The notes: a model not told the origin generated them from the letters alone. Numbered from the stretch's first letter, positions 7,858 through 17,512 are shown. The stretch: DNA of 41,900 nt from Thermoplasmatota archaeon (GCA_016930995.1 JAFGFQ010000088.1:1-41900), one strand, 5' to 3'. Made by a program: numbers and translations.

Positions 7858-8826
7858 CTACATCCATGAGGTTTTTTTGACACGAGTTTCTGTAAGTGAT
7901 AATATAAAACCGATGAAGGCCACGAAAATATCTGTAATAAAAAAACCAACGAGGGACAACACAAGAATCTGTTCGCCAGTCACTGAAAAAAGGTTTGTGA
8001 AAATTAAAATTGCAGTGAACTCACGTGTTCCAAGCCCTGCGAAGGTAATAGGGATAAACCCTGCGACATTTGCAATCGGGAACAGCAGCAGAAATGCACC
8101 ATATGGGATCTGAAGCCCCAGTCCCAGTACTATCAAATATTCCTGGGAAAACACGATAATCCACGTAACGATTCCGATACAAAAGGGCAGAATCATCATT
8201 TTAAAACGAGGGAAATCCTTATAAAAAGTGCCAACAAACGCATGTAGATTGGGTTTTACTTTTTTTGGGATGAGATACGTGATGATCACTCTGAAGAATT
8301 TCTCTCCATACTGTCTTCGAGTAAAATACAATGCGATAACGCAAAAACACACCATCCAGGCAATCGTTACAGGAAGTAATTCCGGGATGGTCCCTACTAC
8401 TACGAATGCGCCAACAATGATCATCCCGTATATAGAAAAGGAGTGAACAATGGTGTCAATAATCGTGTTAATGAACAGCTTCCCGAAGGGTTCCTTGGTT
8501 TTTTGTTTCATGTACGGAACACGCATGAGTTGTCCTGTGTATCCAGGAGTAAAACTCCCATAGAACATCCCGATCAGAAAGATTTTAAGAGAATCCACGA
8601 ATGTAAGTTTGATTTTTTGTTCCTTGAGAACCATTTGATATTCCGCATTCCTTATAACAAGAAGAGGGATAGTAAGTAGCAGCGCATAGATGATAAAAAG
8701 GGGATTTATGGAAAGAAAAGCGGTCATGATTTTATGGGGGTCAAGTGAAAAAACGATGTATCCTAGGATACCAAGACCAATGAACGGAAGGATGAGTTTT
8801 ATTTTTGATGCAAGGTTTTTAACCAT
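7858..8826 (-). CDS. UPF0104 / lysylphosphatidylglycerol synthase-TM-like membrane protein (AglD-like)
   Basis: This integral membrane protein of about 322 residues has roughly eight hydrophobic segments and a late conserved loop FAGLGTREFTAIL, which matches the family's glycine-rich GxGxRE motif. The family (PF03706) includes Haloferax AglD and the flippase-like half of MprF; archaeal members are linked to polyprenyl-phosphate sugar or lipid handling. The exact role here is unknown. The frame is open to a GTG at 8901. I prefer the ATG at 8826 because an AACAATAAAAG TATA-like element lies about 30 bp upstream of it and the residues before it (MKRCCFIRKDTG) are not family-like. Confidence 0.8.
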   Translation of the reverse strand: MVKNLASKIKLILPFIGLGILGYIVFSLDPHKIMTAFLSINPLFIIYALLLTIPLLVIRNAEYQMVLKEQKIKLTFVDSLKIFLIGMFYGSFTPGYTGQLMRVPYMKQKTKEPFGKLFINTIIDTIVHSFSIYGMIIVGAFVVVGTIPELLPVTIAWMVCFCVIALYFTRRQYGEKFFRVIITYLIPKKVKPNLHAFVGTFYKDFPRFKMMILPFCIGIVTWIIVFSQEYLIVLGLGLQIPYGAFLLLFPIANVAGFIPITFAGLGTREFTAILIFTNLFSVTGEQILVLSLVGFFITDIFVAFIGFILSLTETRVKKTSWM

Positions 8827-8931
8827 AACAAGATGGTGAACACGAATGATTCTTTTATTGTTTATTCCTGTATCCTTCCTAATAAAACAGCAGCGTTTCA
8901 CTCCACGTAGTCCGTGGTTTTGAGGAGATTT

Positions 8932-9447
8932 CTATTTTGGTTGTTCCCTTAATCGCTCCTGAAGTATGATTTCTGCAGTCCATTTTGCGGTGTTCCCTGC
9001 GACACTTGGGCATTTATCGACATGAGCACCAGCTTTCTCGAATGCTTTATATTCCTGTTTATCCAGAAGCAGATAGCTTCGTCCGAATATCTTTTTTTGG
9101 ACATCGCAACAGAGTGGAGAGCCATATTCCTCTATGAATTTATCATACAGGAGTTTTGTATATTTGTAGACTAATCGTTTTTTTTGTCCTTCAGAAAATT
9201 CTTGATACGTTCTCCCAACAAGAAAGCTAATAGCCATCATCCCACCCGCAAGTGCCCCGCATGTCCCCTTTATTGATAAGGAAGTACCACCGGTCAGACC
9301 ATGGGATGCCCTAAATGTCGCATCATCCCCCACCCCAAGCGTCTCTCTCAGTGCGGCAAGTACGCACTGCGGGCAACTCCCTAGAGTAGCTTCATAAGAA
9401 AACGCGCGCTGATACACCTTTTCTAAAACATCTGTTTGTTTTGTCAT
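8932..9447 (-). CDS. C_GCAxxG_C_C family putative redox protein
   Basis: The 171-residue protein has the cysteine pattern of the C_GCAxxG_C_C family (PF09719): Cys25 and Cys28 (SCPQCVLAAL), Cys63 in the glycine-rich GTCGALAGGM, then Cys113/Cys114 (SPLCCDVQ) and Cys146 (DKCPSVAGNTAKW). Members are thought to be redox-active or metal-binding and are common in anaerobes, but no reaction is established. AAGGGGGAAT precedes the ATG at 9447. It is divergent from the cupin gene and probably monocistronic. Confidence 0.85.
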   Translation of the reverse strand: MTKQTDVLEKVYQRAFSYEATLGSCPQCVLAALRETLGVGDDATFRASHGLTGGTSLSIKGTCGALAGGMMAISFLVGRTYQEFSEGQKKRLVYKYTKLLYDKFIEEYGSPLCCDVQKKIFGRSYLLLDKQEYKAFEKAGAHVDKCPSVAGNTAKWTAEIILQERLREQPK

Positions 9448-9633
9448 ATTCCCCCTTGGGTCAACTCTCTCATTTTGTATCTCGTTTATGAGAGGAGATT
9501 TACTGATTTGTCCTTTATCGGTCCGATTTGAATTTTTGTTGACTATTTATAGTTATGCCAACAGTATTCCTCCTTATGATAAAGAGCCTCGAATGATTTG
9601 GAAATCTTTATTAGTTCGTTGATTCTACTCTTG

Positions 9634-9990
9634 ATGATGGTCATGAACAAGGATATCATTTTTATTAAAAACGGCGAGGAAGAAAGCAAGACTAAGAAAC
9701 CCGGGAAAGTGTATCGATTAATGCTCAAATCCCAAAAAATAGAAGCCATCATCGCGGAGCTTGATCCTCACGCTGAATCAAGATTATTCCAACACGAAGG
9801 CGAGGAGATGCATCTTGTCTTGGAAGGTGAAATCGAGTATACCGTTGGTGAAAAAACCTATAAGCTCTCCCCTGGGGACATCCTCTGGCATAAATCAATG
9901 TTGGTGCACCATGCGAAAAACACCAGTGCGAAAAAAGTTGTCTATATTACGGTTGCAACACCACCGAGTTTCATGTCAAGTATGGTCTAA
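9634..9990 (+). CDS. Small cupin-domain protein
   Basis: A single cupin barrel of about 118 residues. Motif 1 is seen as HEGEEMHLVLEGEIEYTVG, with the His and Glu metal ligands. Motif 2 is GDILWHKSMLVHHAKN, with the closing His. Small cupins of this kind act as sensors, isomerases or dioxygenases, or occur as the C-terminal half of regulators; none can be chosen here. The frame opens at a TTG at 9598. The ATG at 9634 fits a TATA-like TCTTTATTAG at 9603-9612 and a leaderless start, and 9643 is an alternative. The last 15 bp overlap the end of birA on the other strand. Confidence 0.82.
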   Translation: MMVMNKDIIFIKNGEEESKTKKPGKVYRLMLKSQKIEAIIAELDPHAESRLFQHEGEEMHLVLEGEIEYTVGEKTYKLSPGDILWHKSMLVHHAKNTSAKKVVYITVATPPSFMSSMV

Positions 9991-10785
9991 CTCCTCGAAA
10001 TAGAGACAATCACCACTCAAAATCTTCTTTATTTCTCCTTGATCTGTTCTAAGGAGGAGAAACCCTTTCTGGTCGATATCAAAAGCCGTCCCTTGAAGGA
10101 GTTCTGTGGATGTTTGCACACGAATGAATCTCCCAAGCGTATCAGTAGATGTTTTCCATTCGCCAATGATCTTTATAGAATTTCCTTCATTAAACCATTT
10201 GTATACTTCGTCGAATTGTCTGAATAAACTCCTGATGAAATCGTGATACGCAATAGGAGCTCCAATCTCGGAGAGTAACGAGGTCGAATGAGATCGAATT
10301 TCTCTGGGAAGTTTTTGTAGGTTGGTATTGAGATTGATACCGATTCCGACTATCACATACGTAATATGATCTCCACTGATCTCTGATTCAAGGAGGATTC
10401 CCGCGACCTTCTTTCCGTTCACACGAACGTCGTTTGGCCATTTGATGGTCGCAGGTAAGCCATAAGAACGAATGCTTTTTACAACAGCAAGCGCTGCAAC
10501 CAAGGGTAAAAGCGATGTATATTGTAAGGAGATTTTTGGTCGTAAAATTATGGAGAGATACACCCCTCCTTCTGGTGATTGCCAGATGCGGTCAAACCGC
10601 CCACGTCCCTGGCTCTGTGTCCGCGCCAAGACAATAGTTCCTTCTTCTGCACCAGTTCGTGCGAGGTCTTTTGCAGAGCTGTTTGTGGACTGAAGATTAT
10701 CAAAAACAAGTATTTTTTTAACGAAATCAACATGAAGATTTTTTGAAAACTCCTCTGTCTTTTCTCTAAACGTTCTCTTATCCAT
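9976..10785 (-). CDS. birA: Biotin--protein ligase
   Basis: This enzyme activates biotin with ATP and attaches it to the acceptor lysine of biotin enzymes. The catalytic-domain motifs are present: GRGRFDRIWQSPEGGVY (biotinyl-AMP loop), KWPNDVRVNGKKVAGILLE (catalytic Lys region) and GIGINLN. The 269-residue length fits a group I ligase. No clear DNA-binding wHTH of the E. coli BirA type is visible. It lies 21 bp downstream of pycA on the same strand. Its likely client is therefore the biotinyl lysine of the PycB protein encoded two genes upstream. The convergent end overlaps the cupin gene. Confidence 0.93.
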   Translation of the reverse strand: MDKRTFREKTEEFSKNLHVDFVKKILVFDNLQSTNSSAKDLARTGAEEGTIVLARTQSQGRGRFDRIWQSPEGGVYLSIILRPKISLQYTSLLPLVAALAVVKSIRSYGLPATIKWPNDVRVNGKKVAGILLESEISGDHITYVIVGIGINLNTNLQKLPREIRSHSTSLLSEIGAPIAYHDFIRSLFRQFDEVYKWFNEGNSIKIIGEWKTSTDTLGRFIRVQTSTELLQGTAFDIDQKGFLLLRTDQGEIKKILSGDCLYFEELDHT

Positions 10786-10806
10786 AAGATGCTAGGGGGA
10801 ACAAGC

Positions 10807-12267
10807 TTATATCTTCTGCTGTCCAGTGCTGGAAGCCATAATCACTGCTTGAACTGCAGCCAACGCCGCTGCAGTCTTCGGACCAGACGACTGAGCCTTT
10901 GTCTCTTGCACGTATTTAACAACTTGATCAAGAATATTATATCTGGGAATAAAACTGGTGTCATATTCCCCGGTCCGCCAGCTTGAGTTGTTCATCACGA
11001 CCTGATGGAACGGGATGTTGTTACGAACACCACCTATCTGGAATTCCCATAATGCCCGTTTCATGCGTTCAATCGCCCTTGGGCGATCCTCTCCCCAGAC
11101 GATGAGTTTTGCAATCATAGAATCATAAAACGGAGGAATGGTAAAACCCGGGTACACCCCAGAATCAACACGGATACCCGGTCCGCTCGGTTCAGCATAT
11201 CTGATGATTTTTGCTGGAGCGGGCATGAAATTATTTAATGGATCTTCCGCGTTGATCCGACATTCAATCGCATGACCTCGAGGATGAATATCTCCCTGGT
11301 CATATTCAAGTTCTAAACCTGATGCGACCCTGAGTTGCTCTCGAGCGAGGTCCACGCCGGTGGTAACCTCTGTGATTGGATGTTCCACCTGTAGACGGGT
11401 GTTCATCTCAAGGAAATAAAAGTTCCCCCCCTTGAACATGAACTCGCAAGTTCCCGCATTGTAATAGCCTGCTGTTTTTGCTGCAAGTACCGCTTGTGCC
11501 CCGATTTCCTTGCGCAACTCAGGTGTTAACGCACAGGATGGTGTTTCTTCGATGAGTTTCTGATGTCGCCGCTGCACACTACATTCCCGTTCATAGCAAT
11601 GAATTAAATGACCTTTTTTATCCCCAATCACCTGGTACTCAATATGACGAGGGTTCTCAATAAATTTCTCGATAAAAACAGAATCATCACCAAAGGAATT
11701 CTTCGCAAGTTGTCTGACTGTTAACAGGGCTTTTTCCATTTGCTGTTCATCGTTTACCTGCTGAATCCCTATCCCACCACCTCCGGCAGATGCCTTCAAC
11801 ATGACCGGATAGCCAATTTCATGGGCGATGTCTTTTGCTTGCTCATGGTCAGCTATCGCTTCAGTTACTCCGGGGACGACGATCACACCAGCCTTAATCA
11901 TGGATTTCTTCGAGTCGATCTTTGATCCCATGAGTTTCATCGCAGAAACCGGCGGACCAATGAACTCAATGTTGTTCTTTTTGCACAGTTCTGCGAATTC
12001 CGCGTTCTCCGCCATAAATCCATAACCAGGGTGGATTCCTTCTGCACCGGATTTCAATGCAACATCGATAATCTTCTGTTTATTCAGATAACTTTGACTT
12101 GCAGGACCAGGCCCAACATTGTATTTTTCATCAGCGTACTTCACAAATAAAGCGTGTTGATCCGCATCGGAATAGATGGCAACCGTTGCGATTCCAAACT
12201 CTTTGCATGCCCGCATGATACGAATAGCGATTTCACCGCGGTTTGCAATGAGGACTTTGTTTAGCAT
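10807..12267 (-). CDS. pycA: Pyruvate carboxylase subunit A (biotin carboxylase)
   Basis: This subunit carboxylates the biotin carried by PycB, using ATP and bicarbonate. It starts with the biotin-carboxylase N-domain (KVLIANRGEIAIRIMRACKE). The ATP-grasp loop KASAGGGGIGI follows, then ERECSVQRRHQKLIEE and EMNTRLQVEHPITE with the catalytic Glu and Arg. The 486 residues are near the usual 450-500. The separate biotin-carboxylase and transcarboxylase subunits are the arrangement known from methanogens. GGTGAT precedes the ATG at 12267, 14 bp after pycB. The carboxyltransferase neighbour is pyruvate/oxaloacetate type, so acetyl-CoA carboxylase is less likely. Confidence 0.93.
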   Translation of the reverse strand: MLNKVLIANRGEIAIRIMRACKEFGIATVAIYSDADQHALFVKYADEKYNVGPGPASQSYLNKQKIIDVALKSGAEGIHPGYGFMAENAEFAELCKKNNIEFIGPPVSAMKLMGSKIDSKKSMIKAGVIVVPGVTEAIADHEQAKDIAHEIGYPVMLKASAGGGGIGIQQVNDEQQMEKALLTVRQLAKNSFGDDSVFIEKFIENPRHIEYQVIGDKKGHLIHCYERECSVQRRHQKLIEETPSCALTPELRKEIGAQAVLAAKTAGYYNAGTCEFMFKGGNFYFLEMNTRLQVEHPITEVTTGVDLAREQLRVASGLELEYDQGDIHPRGHAIECRINAEDPLNNFMPAPAKIIRYAEPSGPGIRVDSGVYPGFTIPPFYDSMIAKLIVWGEDRPRAIERMKRALWEFQIGGVRNNIPFHQVVMNNSSWRTGEYDTSFIPRYNILDQVVKYVQETKAQSSGPKTAAALAAVQAVIMASSTGQQKI

Positions 12268-12281
12268 GACACATCACCGTC

Positions 12282-14105
12282 TTATAAAATTTGTATCAGA
12301 AGATCTCCACTAGAAACTGGCGCGCCTTCTTTGACAAAAATCTCCTTGACTTCCCCTTCAGTTTCACTTTTAATTTCTTGTTCCATCTTCATTGCTTCAA
12401 TCGTTGCGATGATATCTCCTTTCTTGACCTTGTCACCTTTTTTCACTTTTACCTTCAGGATAGTCCCCTGCATTGTTGACTTAATACCGCCTTCAACATC
12501 CTTTGGTTTTTCTTGAGGGGCAGCACCCCCAACACCTGCAACAAGATACCCGCCTGAGGGAACGACCTTGACTTCAAAAGGTTCCCCGTCGACCTCCACT
12601 TGGAACTCTGTTGGTATCTGGACAGGTCCAGCTCTTTTCTCTGGTGGTTGTGTTTCCAACCAGAGTTGTTTTACCTCAGGAAATGATTGTTTCACCATCG
12701 CTCTCGTGAATTGATGATCAATGGGGAGCGGTAAAATATCTGACGTGAACTCTGCGACCGCCTGACCTCTTAAAAACTTCAGACCCACCTGTGGATACAG
12801 GATGTACGTCAAGATATCTTCTTCCTTTTTTATCAGTGAACCTCCATCCATTTCCTGCAGTTCCTTCTTCTTCTTATCCCAGAGCGGCTCTAACAAATCT
12901 GATGGTCGACAATCGATGATTTCTTCTTTCCATGTCGGACCAAGGACCTTTTTCATAATCTCGGGTTTAATTTCCCCCGGGGGTTTCCCATACATCCCAC
13001 GACAGTAATCCTTCGTCTCTTTTGGGATAACCTTATAGCGTCCATGCAGCACGTTCATGACTGCTTGAACTCCAACGACCTGGCTGGTTGGTGTCACAAG
13101 CGGTGGATACCCAAGCTCGTCCCGTACTCGGGCAGTCTCATCAAGGATTTGTCGGTATTTATCTCGAGCTCCTTGTTCCTCCAGTTGGAAAATAAGGTTT
13201 GATAGCATCCCTCCAGGGATCTGATGCAACGTCACACTTGGGTCAACCTTTAATGCATCAAACCGATGAAGATGGCGGTACTTCTCCCAGATTTTGAGGA
13301 AATAGCTCCGACATTCAATAAGTAATTCCAAATTATACTGCGTATCCCAATCTGTTCCTTGAAACGCTGCAACGACACTTTCAGTAGCTGGCGCTGCAGT
13401 CCCTCCAGAAATTGGAGACAGTGACGTATCAAGGATATCAGCACCGGCTTCAACGGCACGTTGGTACGCCATTCCTGTCATACCGCTCGTGTAATGAGAA
13501 TGAAGATCCATTGGCAAGTTGACACCAGCCTCTTTGGTTCCTTTGATGATATCATAGGCACGTTTTGGGGAAATCATCCCTGCCATATCTTTAATACAAA
13601 CGGAATCTGCACCCATTTTCTTCAGTTCGATGAATTTTTTAACGAAATAGTCAACGGTATGAATCGGGGAGATTGTGTAACTCAAACATGCTTGGACATG
13701 ACCACCGTTTTCTTTTACTGCTTGCATCGGGGTTTTCATGTTTCTCAAATCATTTAACGCATCAAATATACGGAAATAATCGCATCCGTTCTTTTTTGCA
13801 TAGTAGATGAATTTTTTTACCACGTCATCAGGGAAATTCCAATAGGCGACGATGTTCATTGCTCGCTCAAGCATCTGAAGAGGTGTGTTTGGCATAGCTT
13901 TTTTTAGTTTATTTAACCGCTCCCAAGGGTCTTGGTTTAAATATCTGATGCACACGTCATAGGTCGCGCCACCCCAAACCTCAAGAGAAAAAAAACCGAC
14001 CTCGTCAAGTTTCGCTGCTATTGGGAGCATATCTTCTGTTCGCATTCTTGTCGCAAGTAACGATTGATGTCCATCTCGTAATATCATCTCATGTAATTGT
14101 ACCAT
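12282..14105 (-). CDS. pycB: Pyruvate carboxylase subunit B (carboxyltransferase plus biotin carrier)
   Basis: This subunit transfers CO2 from biotin to pyruvate to form oxaloacetate. The N-terminal HMGL-like TIM barrel begins LRDGHQSLLATRMRTEDM; metal-binding DLHSHYTSG lies mid-domain. Then come the conserved PYC/OADA region and a biotinyl domain with EAMKMEQ, the biotin attachment Lys at about residue 573 of 607, 34 residues from the end. The frame is open 47 codons further upstream to 14246. The ATG at 14105 is chosen because it begins the conserved sequence and has GGAGG 9 bp before it. Oxaloacetate decarboxylase alpha is homologous, but the downstream pycA and birA support pyruvate carboxylase. 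Confidence 0.93.
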   Translation of the reverse strand: MVQLHEMILRDGHQSLLATRMRTEDMLPIAAKLDEVGFFSLEVWGGATYDVCIRYLNQDPWERLNKLKKAMPNTPLQMLERAMNIVAYWNFPDDVVKKFIYYAKKNGCDYFRIFDALNDLRNMKTPMQAVKENGGHVQACLSYTISPIHTVDYFVKKFIELKKMGADSVCIKDMAGMISPKRAYDIIKGTKEAGVNLPMDLHSHYTSGMTGMAYQRAVEAGADILDTSLSPISGGTAAPATESVVAAFQGTDWDTQYNLELLIECRSYFLKIWEKYRHLHRFDALKVDPSVTLHQIPGGMLSNLIFQLEEQGARDKYRQILDETARVRDELGYPPLVTPTSQVVGVQAVMNVLHGRYKVIPKETKDYCRGMYGKPPGEIKPEIMKKVLGPTWKEEIIDCRPSDLLEPLWDKKKKELQEMDGGSLIKKEEDILTYILYPQVGLKFLRGQAVAEFTSDILPLPIDHQFTRAMVKQSFPEVKQLWLETQPPEKRAGPVQIPTEFQVEVDGEPFEVKVVPSGGYLVAGVGGAAPQEKPKDVEGGIKSTMQGTILKVKVKKGDKVKKGDIIATIEAMKMEQEIKSETEGEVKEIFVKEGAPVSSGDLLIQIL

Positions 14106-14114
14106 AGAGAGTTG

Positions 14115-14238
14115 CCTCCAAATCCCAACATACATCTTTTTTCCAACTGTTGGATGGATGGTTTTAACAGAAAAAGGGTAACCGGTGAACCTACTTAAGA
14201 ATATCGGGAACAAGAGGCGATTGATTTCCTTTATAACC
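14115..14238 (-). promoter_or_regulatory. Promoter and ribosome-binding site of the pycB-pycA-birA operon
   Basis: On the minus strand GGTTATAAAGG at about 14228-14238 is a good TATA box, and GGAGG at 14115-14119 is the ribosome-binding site of the ATG at 14105. Transcription from this TATA box would begin near 14205-14210, downstream of the longest possible start at 14246. This rules that start out. The rest of the gap up to 14327 holds the divergent promoter region of the S16 protease gene. Confidence 0.55.
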
Positions 14239-14327
14239 TCGTTCAACTCTATCGAGTAATATACCTCTCTGACAGTAATGTATTTGTATGAGATACTCTA
14301 TTAAACCAAAAAATTTGGGGTAGGCCT

Positions 14328-16379
14328 ATGAAGCACCAGGTTTATTTGCTAATCATCGGTATGTGCCTTCTCTGTTCTTCTTGTATACCGTCCTTAGTTG
14401 GACTTCCTGCGGGGACGGTTTCAGAAGGACAAATCTCTTTAGAGTATCGCAATGTCACCATGTATGCACCTGCGGTTTCTCAAAGTGGTTCTGCGTACGT
14501 CGGTGTGATATCAACAATCACTGTGACCGTTCAGGGGAACGGGAGCGGTCGCGTTTTTGTCGATACACTACCGCTCACTGATGTTGACATGCAAGGGTCT
14601 GCTCGTCTTGCCGTGAAAGTTGCTAGTGCGTTAGTCAGTACGGATACGAGACCACATCTTGATCCTCAAACCTGTGATTTCTTCTTCGTCGTTCGAACAA
14701 CTTCGCCGATGATAGGTGGCCCTTCTGCAGGGGCAATCATGACTGTTGCTGTCATTGCACTTCTCCAGAATTGGACACTTGATAACAACACTGTAATGAC
14801 TGGGATGATAAATCCTGACGGAAGTATCGGCCCAATCGGTGGAATCCCCTATAAAATCGATGCTGCGTACAGTGTAGGAGCAACACGCTTTCTTATACCG
14901 AAAGGACAAATGACATACACTGAAATGGTGACAGAATATCAAAATATCAATGGGATCATCTGGCAGAATACGTTTCCAGTTACTCGAAATGTTTCTGAGT
15001 ATGCTCAATCCAACTACGGCATGGAGGTATTCGAAGTTGAAGACATTAATGATGCTCTCATGTTCTTTACTGGATGGACGTTTCCTGTGAAGGAATCACC
15101 TGATAAAATCACCAATGATGATTACATTAGTGCAATGCAACCTCTGGCAACAAACCTTCTTAATGATGCACGGAGGGCTTATCAAAATGCAAGTGATCTT
15201 TTCAATACCACAACGATACCGAATCGGTATCCCACGTACTATAGGAATCAAGTCACGGATTTTCTTAATACCGCCTCTGATAGGCTTCTTGAATCCTCAC
15301 ATTGGTATAATCAAGAAGTGTATTATACAAGTACAAGCAAGTCCTTTCAATCGCTCATCGACTCCCAATTCGTATCCTACGCATGTGAGTATTTTACTAC
15401 CGAGAATCAAGGAGAGTATGTCCAGATACTCATGAACCAAACCGTTCAATTATTCAACAACAGGAGTGTTTTAGCCAGGAATGCTCCAATTAATGGAATG
15501 GTTACGTTACAATGTGTCGGAGCAGCCCAACAGAGAATCAACGAAGCAGCATCTTATCTTTCTGAGGCGAACCTAAGCTTTCAAAGTAGTGATTATCTTA
15601 CTGCTCTGTACAAAATTGCGTATGCCCAGAAACGAATCGACAGCGTTGAATGGTGGTTGAATATCTCAAAGCCGTTCCATGACTCTGGTGAGGTCAACAC
15701 CTCGGTCATCAACACGCTCGCAGAGGAATATCTGGATGATGCCCAGCAAGCAATCGTCTATTCTGAGATTATTGTCAGTGAAATGGGACAAACATCGAGC
15801 TATCTTACCGATGCGAAAGCACTTTTAGAGACTGCTCGGAGGGAGAATGAGGAAGGATATTCAGCAGCTGCGCTGTTCGGCGCATTTGAATCGCTTGTCA
15901 AAGCAAATCTCGCGTTGGAACTTGTCGATGGAGTTACCGATGAAAAGGTCGAACGTGCCCGGGAACAAGCCAGTGCCAGCATTACTGAAATTAGAAATAT
16001 TGGCATCGAACCTGTTCTTGCAGTGAGTTATTATGAATACGGACAAAGTCTTGCAAATGAGTCATCGTTGAACACCGCAATTATCTATTACAAATACGCA
16101 GATTTAATCGCTGGTGCATTACGGTTCACGACACCGTATGGTGTTCAATCTTCCCGTTATGTTGGAATCCCTGATACAACTGTTATCACCCCTTGGACTG
16201 TTAACCCGAGTCGCTATCTTGGACTGTTTGTCCTGTTCGCTTTGATAGGAGGGATTGCAGGTGTTGGGGTAGGAATCCTCATTTCTGGATTTTTTAGCCA
16301 AAAGAAACAAAAGAAGCCAGTTTTCATAAGGGATTCCATACCTCGGAGTATCGAAGATTACTACAAAAAACAGAAATAA
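14328..16379 (+). CDS. Membrane-anchored S16/Lon-like serine protease (COG1750 type)
   Basis: The 683-residue protein starts with a signal peptide, followed by a Lon-type proteolytic domain. The nucleophile Ser133 is in GGPSAGA and the catalytic Lys176 in GGIPYKIDAA. Their spacing of 43 residues equals that of the Ser/Lys dyad of E. coli Lon (679 and 722). No AAA+ ATPase domain is present. A long helical region follows (about 250-610) with repeated coiled-coil or TPR-like segments. A C-terminal membrane segment (about 638-662) and a short basic tail end the protein. Protease and helical domain would face outside, anchored by the tail. The S16 fold is firm; substrates are unknown. endA follows 23 bp later. 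Confidence 0.88.
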   Translation: MKHQVYLLIIGMCLLCSSCIPSLVGLPAGTVSEGQISLEYRNVTMYAPAVSQSGSAYVGVISTITVTVQGNGSGRVFVDTLPLTDVDMQGSARLAVKVASALVSTDTRPHLDPQTCDFFFVVRTTSPMIGGPSAGAIMTVAVIALLQNWTLDNNTVMTGMINPDGSIGPIGGIPYKIDAAYSVGATRFLIPKGQMTYTEMVTEYQNINGIIWQNTFPVTRNVSEYAQSNYGMEVFEVEDINDALMFFTGWTFPVKESPDKITNDDYISAMQPLATNLLNDARRAYQNASDLFNTTTIPNRYPTYYRNQVTDFLNTASDRLLESSHWYNQEVYYTSTSKSFQSLIDSQFVSYACEYFTTENQGEYVQILMNQTVQLFNNRSVLARNAPINGMVTLQCVGAAQQRINEAASYLSEANLSFQSSDYLTALYKIAYAQKRIDSVEWWLNISKPFHDSGEVNTSVINTLAEEYLDDAQQAIVYSEIIVSEMGQTSSYLTDAKALLETARRENEEGYSAAALFGAFESLVKANLALELVDGVTDEKVERAREQASASITEIRNIGIEPVLAVSYYEYGQSLANESSLNTAIIYYKYADLIAGALRFTTPYGVQSSRYVGIPDTTVITPWTVNPSRYLGLFVLFALIGGIAGVGVGILISGFFSQKKQKKPVFIRDSIPRSIEDYYKKQK

Positions 16380-16402
16380 GACATCTTCCTTTACCTCGTT
16401 TC

Positions 16403-17455
16403 ATGGACATCTCCGGAGAACTTATTAACAACCAGATTCTCGTAAAAAAATCAAGCGATATCGGGAGATTGTACAGTAAAAATCATATCGGGACATTACA
16501 ACATCCAAAGCGATTAATGCTCACCCTTCTTGAAGGTATGTTTTTACTTGATGAAGGAAAAATGCTGGTGCATTCTGGGAAGAAGCAACTGAGTTTTTCT
16601 GAGCTTCTCAGACACGCGGTCCGACACATTCCACAATTTGAAATAAAATATCTCGTGTATAAGGACTTGAGAAATCGAGGACATGCGGTTACTCTGATTG
16701 ATGATGATAGGTATGTGTTCTTTCGTAAGTTTAAGACTAAAAATGCGTCTGTTTCCTCCTGTGCTATCACTGCTTTCTCCGAAAGGGACATTCTTGATAT
16801 TACTGTTACCAAACAGTTAGTAAAACAATTCACCACTATGAAAGACGTACTGTGGTTCGCGCTTGTTGATGAAGAAGGAGATCTCACCTATTATGATGTA
16901 GGACGAATCGATCTGTCTGGAGATATCCTTGAGCAGAGATATCCACGAGGACCATGTATCTTACTAAAGAATCGTCTTATTGTCTTTGATAAAAAACTTA
17001 GCGATCAGCTGCTGCAAAAAGAGTTCTTCGGTAAGCCTTTTGGTAAATTGCTGCAACTTTCCTTTGTCGAAGGTCTCTATCTTTTTGAGAAGAATATTTT
17101 GGAGATTCAAACAATTGATGGATCAATCCTCACAAAAGAGAAGTGTATTGATTTAATGCAGGAATACCAACCCGATATTGTTCAACGGCTTATGGTGTTT
17201 AAGGATCTTAAACAGCGAGGGTTGTTGGTCAAAACAGGTTTTAAATTTGGCGCCCATTTTCGCGCGTACACAAAACAACCTGACCAAACACATGCGGAGT
17301 ACCTTATCCACATTGTCGAAAAGGGATTTAGAAGTATCTGGGCGGAGATTAGTCGAGCAGTTCGTCTTGCGCATTCAGTGAATAAGGAATTTGTTTTTGC
17401 CTGCATCGATGGGAAAACTATTGATTATGTCAAACTTGGACGGCTTCGTCCATAA
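16403..17455 (+). CDS. endA: tRNA-splicing endonuclease, two-repeat (alpha2) type
   Basis: This endonuclease cuts the bulge-helix-bulge motif at tRNA and rRNA introns. At 350 residues it contains two tandem endonuclease repeats, the pseudo-dimer form that assembles as a homodimer. The C-terminal repeat carries the active-site signatures GFKFGAHFRAY (Tyr289), HAEYLIHIV (His297) and SRAVRLAHSVNK (Lys328). The N-terminal repeat (about 1-165) lacks the Tyr/His signatures and is expected to be structural. It follows the S16 protease gene closely, so the two may share a transcript, though their functions are unrelated as far as is known. Confidence 0.92.
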   Translation: MDISGELINNQILVKKSSDIGRLYSKNHIGTLQHPKRLMLTLLEGMFLLDEGKMLVHSGKKQLSFSELLRHAVRHIPQFEIKYLVYKDLRNRGHAVTLIDDDRYVFFRKFKTKNASVSSCAITAFSERDILDITVTKQLVKQFTTMKDVLWFALVDEEGDLTYYDVGRIDLSGDILEQRYPRGPCILLKNRLIVFDKKLSDQLLQKEFFGKPFGKLLQLSFVEGLYLFEKNILEIQTIDGSILTKEKCIDLMQEYQPDIVQRLMVFKDLKQRGLLVKTGFKFGAHFRAYTKQPDQTHAEYLIHIVEKGFRSIWAEISRAVRLAHSVNKEFVFACIDGKTIDYVKLGRLRP

Positions 17456-17512
17456 TTTTCATAACTTATTTATACCACGTTGGTTATTCGAGCAATTCCA
17501 TAGTTAAGGGAG

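Noticed and set aside
14106..14246. N-terminal extension of PycB by 47 codons
   Set aside because: The family N-terminus starts at 14105, which has GGAGG 9 bp upstream, and the likely transcript begins downstream of 14246.
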